64,000 nt of DNA from Liolophura sinensis (GCF_032854445.1 NC_088305.1:11023717-11087716); one strand, 5' to 3'. Numbered from the stretch's first letter, positions 23,088 to 35,449 are shown. The notes: a model not told the origin generated them from the sequence alone. Made by a program: numbers and translations.

Positions 23088-23208
23088 CACTGTCCTCGTC
23101 GGACATGTCAGAGAGTTGTTCCCCTTGTTCAAGAGGGGCGTCTCCAGCCAGACTTCCGAGGGTCTCCATGGGTTCCTCTGCGTGTTCTGACGGAGTCTCC
23201 ATCGTCAT
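23088..23208 (-). CDS. PTPN4: PTPN4/PTPN3-like phosphatase, coding exon 1 (acidic N-terminal extension)
   Basis: Reads from ATG at 23208 (context ACCATGA, a fair Kozak match; a second ATG two codons on has ACGATGG) to donor GTG|GTAATT. It gives 40 residues plus one base, for example METPSEHAEEPMETLGSLAG, then a segment ending QLSDMSDEDS. An in-frame TAG lies 42 bases upstream of the ATG. The single leftover base pairs with the phase-1 start of the exon at 10183-10331 to give an unbroken chain (DEDS-DTQT-MSMRL). The segment is Glu/Asp-rich with a CK2-like SDMSDEDS cluster and has no counterpart in the vertebrate PTPN4 or PTPN3 N-termini as I know them. The exon-to-exon fit is what is seen. Its use as the start is inferred. 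Confidence 0.72.
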
Positions 23209-23310
23209 GGTAATAGAGTGACCAATCACAGAGCTGAAAACGCTCTACGCTCCAACTGCATGCATATCTATGCTGATTCCCTGATCTAAGTAATCTATGA
23301 TGGCAAGAAA
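23209..23310 (-). other. Probable 5' UTR part of coding exon 1, boundary uncertain
   Basis: The minus strand continues upstream of the ATG with stop codons in frame. Three possible acceptors are visible: TTTTCAG ending at 23234 with a poor pyrimidine tract, and TTGCCATCATAG and GATTACTTAG near 23285-23295. I cannot decide between them, nor rule out a transcription start here. Confidence 0.4.
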
Positions 23311-25323
23311 CAGGTAGTGGTAAGATCAAAGGACCAATCCAATATCAAACATAATCAGGAAGTCAATGTTCTTTTGAAAACCAAATCACAGTGTACAAGT
23401 CTGCATTCTGCCTAAATGTCTCAGAATGGACTTTGTGTAAAATGACACAAACACCACACCATCTGATGGACTATCACAGTGTTGCGACACTTTACAAGGT
23501 GCCAACTCTTGATATGTCTTGACATGGGACATCAAAGTTACCTCGTATAATAAGGTAGATTCAGGTGTGACACGATTAAAACCCTACACGGCACCAGGTA
23601 AACTTTTGGGGGGAATCACACCACTCTGTATTCACAATATTAAAATTTGACTCAGTCAGGAAGTCCTCAGTGGTCAGGTATTCCAGTCTCACTACCTCAC
23701 ACACTTGACTGGCTGATTGGTTGATTTGTTAGTGTTTAGAGCATAGTACTCCTTAAACACTGAGGTTTACATGTTGCATCTTGTACATGTAAAATTGTAC
23801 ACTTCCATTCATTTCACATGTACAGTCACAAAAAGGGTCACAGGTAACATGGGTCAAGACAGGCCTCGAACAAATGACAGTGTAGCTTAGACACATGAGG
23901 AGAAAAGTAAGACTGGGGTCTTCTTCACCTGCGATGGTTGCATCAGCCTATGAATGCTTTACTTCCTGTAAGTCCCCGGAATAAATGCATCACTCAAGAT
24001 CGGCACACGTGTAGACATCCTACACCCATCAGCTTTACAGCATGACGAAAAAAATAAATTATCTGGCTGAAAGAAAAAAAAAACACAAATTTAAGCTGCA
24101 CATCAGTGTCAGGTTACTGTATATGCCTGTATATACATACAGCTGTGAATTCTCCCTAGGATACCAGGATCACTGCTGTTGTTGTTGTTGTCGACAGCTG
24201 GATAGCACAATGATGTAGGCTATATGTACATGTACACGCATCTTCGTAAGCCCATTTGTAATCCTGTGAACAAAATCCTCTCAATCCTCACTGATGCATG
24301 TTAAATACTACTGTCATCATCACCATCATCGTCATCGCTGTAGTAGAGGGTTGGAATGGTATTATGTACTGCAGCACAGGCTTCGTATATACCTCATTTG
24401 ATAACACCGACTCCTTCCTCAGGCACATCCGAATTCCCTGGGCAGAGAGTAATGTTAAATGTGCATGTCGAGTGTAATAGACCTTGATACGCAGACACGG
24501 TGCCTCCCTCCGTCCCCCTGGTTCCCCAGGCTGCTTGTCCTTGCGCCTGCTTGTTCAGACAGTGCCAGATTGCTATTCCCCCTCTCAGGGGTTTGTCTGT
24601 CCCATGCTACAGCCAGTGTGTGTCTCTCTTAGCCCTCTACTTCACATGGGCTGACAGTAAGTATACAGGCCTGGCTGTTTGGGCTGTCGCTGCTGCCAGC
24701 CCAGCCTGCCTCTTGCTTTTCCCCTATGCAGACAGCTTGTAGCAGGCTAACACCCAATTCTTGAGCCTCCAGCAAGCTTCCCACAGATTAAAAGTGTAGG
24801 CTTGTCACTCACTGCTCTGGCTGTACACACTAACATGTACAACATGTACAGTACACTGGTGCCTACTGTCTTGAACTGCGGCTGTCCAGCGTCAGGGCCC
24901 AGTGTACTAGCAGGGGCTGTTAGTGATTTCCTGCCTGCCTGCCTGCCTGCCAGGGTTCCATTCTCCCTGACAGACCTCAGGTGTCTACCAGCTGTTAACC
25001 CTTCACCCCCACCAAACTAAGGCTCCCTGCCTTATGGCCTGGATCATGCCAGTACTGAAAACGCCATGTGCAGGCTTAATTAGCCTGTAAAAGTAACTGC
25101 TACTTTATATATCAGTGGTTTGCTTGAAGGCCATGTGCGATCCATCTTGATCCATCTACACCACATATCCCAGTTTGATAACATCCACCTGAGATATAGT
25201 GTAAAGAACATAGCCCTTGAAGCAGCGCCACTTAGCCACCTTGTCAATCTTCAGTAATAACCTCAAAAAAATTCACAGATCTATATATTGTCTACACGTG
25301 TGCGTTGATATGTATGTAAAGTA

Positions 25324-25426
25324 CATGAACATCGTCACCAAGTGCATGAACATTGCCACCAAGTGCATGAACATCGCCACCAAGTGCATGAACATCGTCA
25401 CCAAGCGCATGAACATCGCCACCATG
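25324..25426. repeat. 21-bp minisatellite
   Basis: Five units of ACCAAGTGCATGAACATCGC or close variants. The seven-codon period leaves all plus frames open locally. Confidence 0.9.
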
Positions 25427-26082
25427 CATTAGGCCACCCCAATTTAACTTTTCATTTTACTGGCAGAAAGACTTTTTTTTTAATATCGTCGGAGGGTATA
25501 AAAATAAAACTGAAAAATCATCTAAATTGTTGGAAAGGTTGACTGTGTCAGCAATCATTCCAGTTGAATTCGTAGTTATGTGACAGAATAGCCTTGAAAA
25601 GCAGGCAAATCATACAAAATATTAAGATTGGACACACTAAGAAGATGGATTTTCAATTTTATTTTGTTCCACTTTTGGATTTTTAAATGTCAGCTTGCCT
25701 CTAAAACACAAAATATATGTCGCCTTAGCATTTGTACATGTGATTTTCATCAACTGCAGATGTACATTACATGCTAATGTGTTATAGCACAAACAGATGT
25801 CCTCAGCAGCAAGTATTAGAGATCAAGCTATGGCTGATTTAACCTGTAAAATGCAGGCACACAGGTGAAAATGTTGGCACATGATGGGGACTACAGGAAT
25901 ACACTCACGTGCATCGCATCGTCAAAAGATCATTTACAGGTTTACAGATATCTTAAAACACATCTCAGCATAACCCTGAAGACCCAAGGCTTCAGGTGTA
26001 CCTGTATTGTGCAACAAACACAGGCATTTTTTGCCATCGGAGAACCTGTCCAAATCCTTTGACCTTGCAGGTACATGTAGGT

Positions 26083-26490
26083 ATTAAATCAAATTAAATA
26101 AAGGTATTATAATGTAGATATTAAATCTTTTTAAACAAAGGTATTATAATGTAGGAATTGAATCATCTAACATCCAGGTACGTGAAGGTATGAAATCCTC
26201 TAACATCCATCGTAGTACATGTAGGCATTACATCCTCTCAAATCCAGGTACATGTCCATGTCGGTATTAAATTATCTCAAATCAATGTTTATGTAAATCA
26301 TGTTAAATCCCGGTACACGTACACGTAGGTATTAAATCATGTTAAATCCAATTACATGTAGGTATTAAATCATGTTAAATCCAGGTACATGTAGGTATTA
26401 ATCCATCTCAAAATCAGGTACATGTATGTACATGTAGGTATTAAACTATCTCAAATCAATGCACATGTAAATTGTGTTAATTCCAGGTAC
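26083..26490. repeat. About 33-bp degenerate tandem repeat
   Basis: Roughly a dozen units on TACATGTAGGTATTAAATCA then TGTTAAATCCAGG, with growing divergence toward the left edge. Confidence 0.85.
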
Positions 26491-26699
26491 ATGAAATCCA
26501 AAACAAAAAAAAATATGAAATTTTAATATAAATGACATGTTCAAAAGAAAGACCATTTCCAGATGCGAAACGATCAAAATTTAATGCCAAAAGGAAAAAA
26601 TATCATTTGTATCATATTGATTTTTGCCAACTGACATTTTTTAAAATCTGAAACAGTCCTTTTGAAGGACGTCCTATGCAGAATAACACACTCTAAATG

Positions 26700-26984
26700 T
26701 ACCAAGGGTATTGTAGTGCGTGAAATTGTAGTATAGCGCGTGAAATTGTAGTACAGCGTGTGAAATACTGCACATGTATTGCCAGGCACACATATATTTG
26801 GATTCGACATTGCGACCTCGTTCCTTGACTTGTACCAAGGGTAGTGTAGTGCGTGAAATCGTAGTATAGTGCATGAAATCGTAGTATAGTACGTGAAATC
26901 TTAGTATAGTGTGTGAAATACTGCACATGTATTGCCAGGCACACATATATTTGGATTCGACATTGCGACCTCGTTCCTTGACTT
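26700..26984. repeat. Two-copy duplication with internal 21-bp repeats
   Basis: Copy 1 is 26700-26831 and copy 2 is 26833-26984. Both run from TACCAAGGGTA to CGTTCCTTGACTT. Each contains a short array of GTGCGTGAAATTGTAGTATA units (about three in copy 1, four in copy 2), which accounts for the 20-base length difference. Confidence 0.9.
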
Positions 26985-26992
26985 AATTGATT

Positions 26993-27252
26993 ATTTATTT
27001 ATTTGACGCTGTACTCACGAAGATTTCACTGGTACTACGGTGGTCAGCAGTATGGTGGGAGGAAACCAGGCAGAGCCTGGGGGAAACCCACTATCATCTG
27101 CACGTGGCTGGTAGACCTTACCACATATGCGCAAGACTGGAGAAGAAGCCAGCCTATTTGGCTGTACTCAAACTCACAGCCATCGCTTTCGTGAGAGGCT
27201 CCCGAGTCATTGTGCTGTGCTAGCACACTAATCACTCTGCCTCTGAGACCAT
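26993..27252 (-). mobile_element. SINE-A, full length but old
   Basis: Tail, core and head are all present, ending CACTCTGCCTCTGAGACC. Point divergence from the consensus is high throughout. Confidence 0.82.
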
Positions 27253-27637
27253 TCCACTGTTCTAAATTGTCAGCTAACACCTCGTAAATCTGAATGACTG
27301 TAATATCCGTGTGACGAAGATACTGGTACATTATGGAACATCGTCGAACACCAAAGCAGTACTTCAACATTACCAAAAGGGGAAATAACCTTTGTACAGA
27401 GATAAAATCAGGTAGCCTTTCCTCTAAACAGGCCACAGGTTGCCTGACATAAAAGCTTTCATGAAGTGTGTTTATTACAATCCCACAATCCCCACCTGTG
27501 ATGAGCCTTTCAGTACCTGAGTAAGCTTGACTGGTCTTCTTACGTACCCGTAGTGAGTACTGTAACTATTCTCGTCAACCTTGTAAGGGAAAAGTCTTGG
27601 CCACCAAAGATGCCGTACACATATACATACATAAAAA

Positions 27638-28085
27638 ACTATCTACTCCATTTTTTCCATTTTTTGGGACGCCTGGTCTGCTCTTTTTTTTTTTTTTTTT
27701 TTTTTGATTGGTGTTTTACGCCGTACTCAAGAATATTTCACTTATACAACGGCGGCCAGCATTATGGTGGGCGGAAACCGGGCAGAGCCCAGGGGAAACC
27801 CACGACCATCCGCAGGTTGCTGACAGACCTTCCCACATACGGCCGAAGAGGAAGCCAGCATGAGCTGGACTTGAACTCACAGCGACCGCACTGCTCTTTT
27901 TAGCCAATATACATGTAACTGTGGCAGGAATATTTAGTTTCTTTTTTCTCACACGGTTAGACCATCTCACACTCATGAACAACATACTCATGTCTTCACT
28001 TTTCCAAAAAATGTGGGAAAGAAAGGTGATATTCTGCTTTCGGCATTACTAATATCTGTCCTAAAGCTTGGAACAATTAGGGTGC
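27638..28085 (+). mobile_element. MITE-B copy interrupted by a SINE
   Basis: Left half CTATCTACTCCA to GGGACGCCTGGTCTGCTC and right half TTTTAGCCAATATACATG to GGAACAATTAGGGTGC match the uninterrupted MITE-B at 41317-41550. The insertion is the SINE-A at 27689-27890. Confidence 0.8.
27689..27890 (-). mobile_element. SINE-A inserted in MITE-B, perfect 11-bp target-site duplication
   Basis: Poly-A tail, core and part of the head. CTGCTCTTTTT is found on both sides (27678-27688 and 27891-27901), splitting the MITE-B cleanly. The SINE is therefore younger than the MITE copy. Confidence 0.93.
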
Positions 28086-28345
28086 TTATAACCATACACA
28101 ACACTGGCATGTGGTCAATAATGTAAAAATTTTGCTCCAAATGCTACACTTTTTTACTCAAAAAAATTGCAATAAAATATGACGATAAAGCTTACAATTT
28201 ACCACTGGGATACAATCCTACCTTCTTGACAAACATGAATAAAAACCTTTTTATATTATCAACAGAATCTGGTCATTATAGGTCATAATCATTCACAATT
28301 TCTTCCATGTGCACGTACTGTATAAGCCTGTTCACAATCATAAAC

Positions 28346-28421
28346 ATTTATTTATTTATTTGATTGGTGTTTCACGCCGAATTCAAGAAAATCGCACGTT
28401 GCTGGCATTATGGTGGGAGGA
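28346..28421 (-). mobile_element. SINE-A fragment with internal deletion
   Basis: AAAT tail and TTGATTGGTGTTTCACGCCG, then a jump to GCTGGCATTATGGTGGGAGG, with the intervening bases lost or replaced. Confidence 0.7.
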
Positions 28422-28867
28422 TTACCAACTTGAAACAATGAAAACAACAATGAAACAATTACCAACAATGAAAGTAAAACAAGCTAACTCAGTCGGAGAA
28501 TTTACACACCCCAAACTAAATATGCAAAACTAATACGTGCAGCAATCAGCTTTTCAAACTTAAGGAGTCATAAAATGAATATGCATACACTATTGTTATC
28601 ATAATCACGCATTGTCTGCAGCAGTCATCGCACACAAACCTATGACCAACCAGAATCATGCAAATAATCAAATACATACAAGCGAAACTTACGTGTGCAT
28701 GGGAATGAAGAAATACATTTCATGAGAATATGACTGTGATGCATTTTACAGTTATTTTTTATCATTTATTTTACTGGTATCATTTTTCTTCATTTCACTG
28801 TTTTCATTGTTCATAATAAATCCACAACTCAAGCATACGATCTTGGTCAATTTTATGGAAGAGGCAT

Positions 28868-29019
28868 TTATATTTATTTATTTGATTGGTGTTTTATGCC
28901 ATACTGAAGAACATTTTGGTGTGAGCATTTTGGTGGGAGGAAACCGAGCAGAGCCTGTGGCAAACCCACAACCATCCGCAGGTTGCTGCAAGACCTTCCC
29001 TCGTACATTGGGAGAGGTG
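28868..29019 (-). mobile_element. SINE-A, 5'-truncated
   Basis: Tail and core to AAGACCTTCCCTCGTACATT, with an internal loss around the ACTTATACGACGGC block. Confidence 0.8.
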
Positions 29020-29633
29020 AAAGCATTTATAAGATACATGCACTTGCACATCTTCATGCCATTATGGTCAGAAGAACCTTCAATAGTTGACCTTGGCACC
29101 TTGACCTACAGTGTATCCCTAAATCTGCAAACTTAATCATGTCTTCAGACTTCTAAACAGGAAAAAAAAAAGTCCTCTTTGAAGCCAGCCTGAATTTCAG
29201 ATTCCAGCCTGTGTATACGAAGGGAATGGTATAAGAATACAACCTACGGCCTAACAAACTTGCTGGTGGCTTCACTGGGGAAGCTCAGCCGGTTTTTTTT
29301 CCCTTGACTCGTCTTCAACTTTATTGTACGCATCAATCAATAAGTTAAGAGATGTGTTACGACAAGTGAGTTAATGCGTGGGCCGAGTCCTAGCTGCAAG
29401 CTGCTACTTCTTCTATAGGAAGTTAGGAGCATGTTATCATACCTCATCGATCATGTACTACACAAAACAACGTACTGGTATGAACGAAGAAAGGGAAGAT
29501 AAACGAATAAACAAAGATTTCCGTTTCTGTTGATATTCCTCAAAAATATGACTGTTTAAAGTAAAAGAAAGCTAAAACATAAGGAAAGATTCATCATACA
29601 GACAACTGAAAACTACTTTCATTTCACGCGTAT

Positions 29634-29987
29634 ACTTTCATTTATTCTTTTCAGATTTTTTTGAGAGTGCTGAGGCATTCAAATATTTGAAAATTATGGT
29701 GGGCTCTATGAGCCATACTAACGGTATCTAGGAACTCTGACATCACATCACCTTTTCACCCTGATGTACATCACAGGGAAGGAATTTTTTACTCAGTAAC
29801 CTCTTCACTCTTGGATAAAAAGAGTTATTCCAACATTCAGTGTCGTGATTAGAGTTGAAAAAATTTCCTGTGACGTCAAGAGTTCCTAAACCTCTTGAGA
29901 GTAAGTTCCATAAAGCCCACCTTATAATTCAAATTTTTGAGCACCTTTAACTCTATTTACAAAAATCTAAAAAAAGAAATAAAAGTA
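29634..29987. mobile_element. MITE-D with long terminal inverted repeats, copy 1
   Basis: About 350 bases. The left arm (ACTTTCATTTATTCTTTTCA, AGATTTTTTTGAGAGTGC, GGTGGGCTCTATG, AGGAACTCTGACATCA) is mirrored by the right arm (GACGTCAAGAGTTCCTAAAC, CATAAAGCCCACC, AAAATCTAAAAAAAG). The inverted arms are roughly 100 bases each, so the element could fold into a long hairpin. Non-coding. Confidence 0.8.
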
Positions 29988-30319
29988 CATTCTTGTATAG
30001 TTTTAAGTGGCCTATTTATTGATGCCTACTTCCATTTTTAGAGGTCTTCCTTTAAATGTGAATGAATAAGGAACACAGTTACATGTAAGCTTTTCAGGCT
30101 GTTGATCACTTGTACATGTCATGATTAGTGTCAAAACACACCAGCACTTGTCAGGGAACTTTGCACATGAATCTGCACGGTTGAGATGCATTTCGAAAAT
30201 TTGCATCAAACTTGCTGGTCCGTTTTCATATATGTCTGACTGATGAAAACCTCACTAAAACATGAACATCTCAGTGTTATTGATGAACAGACTTCAGATA
30301 TGCATACAGGTCCTTTACA

Positions 30320-30347
30320 CAATATATATATATATATATTATATATC

Positions 30348-30391
<44 letters not shown>
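30320..30391. repeat. TA microsatellite, interrupted
   Basis: Two TA runs separated by a short ATCTACATA segment. Confidence 0.95.
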
Positions 30392-30392
<1 letters not shown>

Positions 30393-30703
30393 CCCCTATT
30401 TTTTAAATATTTTTTTCAAATGTACCAAGATAATTTTATAATGTATCTCTCAGGCAGACTGGAATCGAAACGAATTTCTGAGTGGACAAGATCACCTGTG
30501 AACAATGCTACCGTTTACATGGACTTCACAGAAATGTGCGAAATATGCTTAGCACGCCCCAGGCTTTAAAAACACTTGTCTTTGGTAAGCCACAGGGTAA
30601 AGGTAAATCTGTGTCCGAACCAAGTAGGCTTATATTTGCCAACACCTGACCATGACGTACATGTAGACCTGGGGTGAAAGGTTTAGCTCATGTATGTACA
30701 ATT

Positions 30704-30908
30704 TACTATAAATCTTCAACATTTTCGACCTCTAAAGCCTTTTTTCGATGGAATTCAGTGCATACAATGATTGTGAAAATGACACTAAAAATGAGTTGTT
30801 TGCATTACTTAAGGTACAGGCTTTATTAAAGTGTGTAAATTATTTCTCTACCTGCCATAGTCCTCTCAGAATGTTTCAAAATATTGGTTGCAGAGGTCTT
30901 TGAATTAC
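30704..30908 (-). mobile_element. MITE-A copy, inverted
   Basis: Reads on the minus strand with the CAACCAATATTTTGAAACAT and GAGAGGACTATGGCAGGTAG order of the family. The plus-strand left end is TACTATAAATCTTCAAC. Confidence 0.65.
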
Positions 30909-31401
30909 ATGTATATGTAGAATACACCAAATATGGGACAAACAGGGCAATGCTAAAAATGCCAGCGCTTGTCTAGATTGGAGGGTTGGAGCAAAAGAAA
31001 CGGAAACTCTAGAAAGAAAAAACCAGCACTGACAAACCTAAACACCAGGCAGTTATTGTTCTCCCAGCTTGTCTCCATTAGCAGAGAGATGACTGGCGTC
31101 TTCCTCCTACACTCTCAAGGGTAAACACCATGTGGTTATAGTGAACAGCACATCTATGGAAGAAGAACTTACCATAATTCACCTAAAGTTTGGTACATAA
31201 AACCGAAGCACATAAAGTGGTACATTTTATGCCAACACTAAATTCTTTTCTGATAAAAAGTTAATCAAATTTCACAAAAAAACCCCCTCCAAAGTGGCCT
31301 TATAAGGTGTATGAATACATCAGAATCGAGCAAAACAAGTCCCTTGAAAAATGCTAAACACACGCTGAAATACAGTATATGTACATGTACATGCATAGAG
31401 T

Positions 31402-31765
31402 GAGTGAGTGAGTGCTTGGGGTTTAACGTCGTACTCAACAATTTTTCAGTCATATGACGACGAAGGAATCATTAGGGTGCATGTACATGTAATGTGCCTC
31501 CTTGTTGCAGGACGGATTTCCACCGCTCTTTTATTTAGTGCTGCTTCACTGAGACGACTTACCGAAGGCAAGTAAGCCGCCCCGCCCGAGCCATTATACT
31601 GATACGGGTCAACCAGTCGTTGCACTATCCCCTTCATGCTGAACGCCAAGCGAGGAAGTTACAACTTTCTCTTTTTTTAAAGTCTTAGGTGTGACTCGAT
31701 CAAGGATTGATCCTGGATCTACCGGTCCCGAAGCGGACGCTCTACCAACTGTGCTATCCGGGCCG
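31402..31765 (-). mobile_element. SINE-B, full length, perfect 15-bp target-site duplication
   Basis: GAGTGAGTGAGTGCTTGGGG tail to the head end GTGCTATCCGGGCCG. GTACATGCATAGAGT lies on both sides (31387-31401 and 31766-31780). This is the cleanest SINE-B insertion here. Confidence 0.95.
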
Positions 31766-33198
31766 GTACATGCATAGAGTCCAAAGCTTTCATAGTTTTT
31801 ACATAAAAGAATATCGCTCCAACTAAAACAGTAAAGAGTCAGAGATGAAAAATTTTATTGATCAGATACTTATAGCTATATTTAAGAGTATATATCCTGG
31901 AGAGGAATATGTTTTGTCAAAGGTGGCTGCTGGTCTCCATTGGCCAGAGACATTTTGCTGGTTAATCTTGACCCATGACGTGTATCTGATGCAGACTGAT
32001 GAAAACTAGGATATGGTATCATGACATCATAGTTCCTCTATTGTGAATGCCATGTTGAAACTAGAGGCTTTTTAGGAGGCGAGGGATGGCAGCATCTCAT
32101 TGTGCCAGGGACAGCCAGGGCTACCCACATCAAAAGGTCAGGTCAAGGGCAAAGATGCTACTGTATGCTTTATAACATTATGTCTCAGTTCTTGTGTATA
32201 GGAATTCTGGGCAAATCCCTTAAACATTTACTCCCCCCTCCTCCCCCCCCCCCCCCCTCCATGCCTATAAAGGCCGGGTTGTCAAGCTCACACACTACAC
32301 TGTCAGTTTTCCTCACATGGAAGAGACAGGCTATTGTCTATAATATACCCTGCGACCAGACCACTGAATGCTTAAAAGGCACTTTCCACCCCCTCCCTGC
32401 ATCAATAAGCTCTAGGAGCTGGGGATTCATATCGATGCACGAGTGACTCGCCACCTTACAGTGTGCAAAGTGAAGCTGATCAGCCTCATTTCTTGCGGAG
32501 ATTCTGATAGACCTCTTGCCCACACTGAATCAAAGCTGTCAATTTTGCACAATGCAGCCACGGCATTCATGCACTCTCACGCCACACACCTCTCGGGGGG
32601 CCTACACCACTGGACAAAACAGGGCGTAGTCAATTAGCAACTTAAACCCATAATACCTGATCTATACAACACATGTAGACCCTGAGGTTTACAGTTGTCT
32701 CATAGGCACTGATTAAATGGACGGGTATTGTCCGGAAGAGTCTCAGACATGACAATGTATCCCATGGTAAAAACACTCACAAACAAGCCCCCCTGAAAAC
32801 CTTTACAGCCACTTAACCTTGGCCAGGGCAGTACCTTCTGTTTTGTTGGCCACAGATAATGTTAAAGGAAAACAAAACATGCACAATACACAATACAATG
32901 TTCAATGCAAGGCCACACAATATATACATGTAATAGCCAATCTAAAACATACTCTTTACGTGTAAATATTTTAACATGGAACTTATATTTGGTAGATCAC
33001 CTGTCAGAAACGCATGAATGACACGGCAAAATGCATTTTTAGAGAAAAATACAAGTGAATGTCATAAAATATTAGCATTACTTGCTGAAGCTCACTAACT
33101 ATCAGTGGGATATCATCTTACATGTACTTTCCAAACATCTTACAATGCCTTTCTTAGATTGACATCTGTAAAAGTCTGAGAATCAGCCAAAAGATGTG

Positions 33199-33418
33199 TA
33201 CTGTAATTCCTCAACCTTTTGGCAGGTCTGCAAGGTGTTTATTCAAACACATTCTGAAAGTATTATTCTATGCAGATCTAGAAAATTTGTGAAGTCCTGA
33301 AATTGTACTAGCCAAACCAGCTAGTATAGTTTTGTCTTCCAAATCAAATCAAAAAGTTGCATAAAATCGCACTGAAAGATGCTGTTTCATAAGCGAAACG
33401 GTTGAGGAATTAGGGTAA
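33199..33418 (+). mobile_element. MITE-C, best copy
   Basis: 220 bases between TACTGTAATTCCTCAACC and GGTTGAGGAATTAGGGTA. The ends are inverted repeats flanked by or ending in TA. No coding capacity. The TA target and short inverted ends point to Tc1/mariner mobilisation (inferred). Confidence 0.78.
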
Positions 33419-34295
33419 TGTTTGTCTCCAAAATTTTAGGCAAAATACATGTAGAGCCAATTTTCAGATCACGCCGTTTGAAATAATGATATTTTATTGT
33501 CCAATTGGCAAAAGGCAAATTTGTTACCTCCTTACACGATGTTTTAATGACACCAGCATGTTTACATGTTGCTGATGTCTGAAGTCAGAGATAAAACAAT
33601 GTGATATAACCCAGTATTCAGATAAGATGACACTCCAATATGCAAAGCCCTAAAGGTCCCCAAGTCATCCAATAAGAGTTTATCTGTAACATCAAACAAT
33701 ACATCCATCAGTTAGCTGCCTCAAAACTTGCCTTGTAAAAAGAAATCTGGGGATTTCTGGAAGCCTCAGGCCAAAGTGAAAATAACATATGTTTCTTTAT
33801 TTCATTGTTATGCAAACATGCTTTACAAAAATTTTTCACACTTACATGATTATATTTAATTCCTTCATAATGATGGCTGTTGTTGTATGAGTGTAATATT
33901 CATACGGTGTGATAAAATTATAAGATTATGGGCTTGGAAATTCCTTTGGTAAAGAGTCATCCTTTAACAAGTGTCAATCAAGCTTTCCCACAGTAGATGG
34001 TTCAGGTTGTGAGTCAAATTGATATACCACTCGCCATAAAATAGGCTATTTGTATATCAATATATCTTTAGATGTTTCATTTTCTCGCCTTCTGCTCGCC
34101 CAACATCGTGAGGAGAGAGTAAAGGTATCTGTCCAATAGGGCCATCAACCTCTTAATATTGTCACTCAGATCCCACAAACAGTGAGAGTGAGGAATCCGC
34201 TAATTTCCTGTCCAGTGCTGGGGTTGAACTCAACGTCGTACGTCGTAACAATTAAAAAGTAAATGCATTACCGACTCACTCTTAACCCTCATTAC

Positions 34296-34530
34296 GTTGC
34301 CACCATGACAGATGTTGCCACCATATGACAGATGTTGCCCCCATATGACAGACGCTGCTGCCATATGACAGACGTTGCCACCATACGGCAAATGTTGCCA
34401 CCATGACAGACACTGCCACCATATGACAGACGCTGCCACCATACGACAGATGTTGCCACCATACTACAGACATTGCCACTATATGACATACATTGCCTCC
34501 ATATGATGGACGTTGCCACCATAGGACAGA
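34296..34530. repeat. 20- to 21-bp minisatellite
   Basis: About twelve units on GTTGCCACCATATGACAGAC. Unit length alternates, so all three minus frames stay open in parts and read Trp/Gly/Ser/Met-rich strings. These are repeat artefacts. Confidence 0.92.
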
Positions 34531-34631
34531 AACATTGCATGTGGCATCAAGACAATCATTATTCAAAAGGACAACTGCATGCTTTATAATGCCTTGAAGA
34601 TATGCTTGAGTATTTATATCGTTCTTTAACC

Positions 34632-34906
34632 CTCTTTCAGTCAAATGATGATGACCAGTCATTAGGTGCGTGTACAAATATTGTGTCTTCTTGTAGAAGG
34701 GCGTCCATGCCACCAAAGTGCTGCCACCATGGTAGCGGCATGGCAACAAACCCAGTCACATTATAATGATATCAGCCAACCAGTCCATGGCTCTATAAAC
34801 CTCTCAGTGCAGATAGCCAAGCAAGGCAGCAGCAAGTACCGTATTAAAAATCTTTGGTACCCCACCTGGGTTTGACCCCAGATCTACTGGCATTAATGCC
34901 TTGTGG
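34632..34906 (-). mobile_element. SINE-B, degenerate
   Basis: Blocks in SINE-B order on the minus strand: CAGTCAAATGATGATGACC, GTGTCTTCTTGTAGAAGGGC, CCAACCAGTCCATGGC and the box-B-like GGGTTTGACCCCAGATC. Heavily diverged. The minisatellite at 34296-34530 lies about 100 bases beyond its tail. Confidence 0.6.
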
Positions 34907-34996
34907 GTACAGGAACAGGTTTGTACTTTCTCCAGAATTACAATGTAGCTTACAAACACTGCATTTTTATACATGTCATACCCATCCCTTCATGCC

Positions 34997-35225
34997 TACC
35001 CTACTTCATCAACCTATTCAACCAGTTCTATAGCCAATATTTTGAAACATTCTGAGAGAACCATGGGGTGTAGAGAAATAATCTGCTCAGTTTCTTGAAG
35101 TTTGCATCTTTAGTGACACAAACAAATCATTTTTTAAAACAATGCTATTTCCATAATAATTTGCATTTCTAAATTCTACTAAAAAAAAAGTGCTTTAGCG
35201 GTTGGAAAGGTTAGAGATTTACAGT
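34997..35225 (+). mobile_element. MITE-A copy
   Basis: TACCCTACTTCATCAACC to GGTTAGAGATTTACAGTA, with GAAACATTCTGAGAGAACCA and GGTGTAGAGAAATAATCTGC inside. Confidence 0.75.
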
Positions 35226-35261
35226 ACACTGTACTTGAGTAGATTTCATCAATTTTTATTC

Positions 35262-35449
35262 TTACACCTTTTCAACTGCTTCTGCAACCTATCTTTTGAA
35301 ACACTCTGAGAAAACTATTGGGTGATAAGAAATAATTTCCACAGTTTAATGAAGCTTGCATCTTTACAGACACAAACAAATCATTTTTAGCATCGTTTTT
35401 ATTAACAACTGTATGCATTAGGGGTTTGGAAAGGTTGAAGAATTAGGGA
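35262..35449 (+). mobile_element. MITE-A copy, adjacent to the previous one
   Basis: CACCTTTTCAACTGCTTCTG to GGAAAGGTTGAAGAATTAGG, in the same orientation as the copy ending at 35225, about 37 bases away. Confidence 0.75.

Noticed and set aside
27553-27903. 116-codon plus-strand frame ending in YGRRGSQHELDLNSQRPH
   Set aside because: The C-terminal half is the SINE-A minus strand. The same string recurs wherever SINE-A is present.
34282-34749. 155-codon minus-strand frame rich in Trp, Gly and Ser
   Set aside because: It runs through the 20-bp minisatellite and a decayed SINE-B. The composition comes from the repeat.
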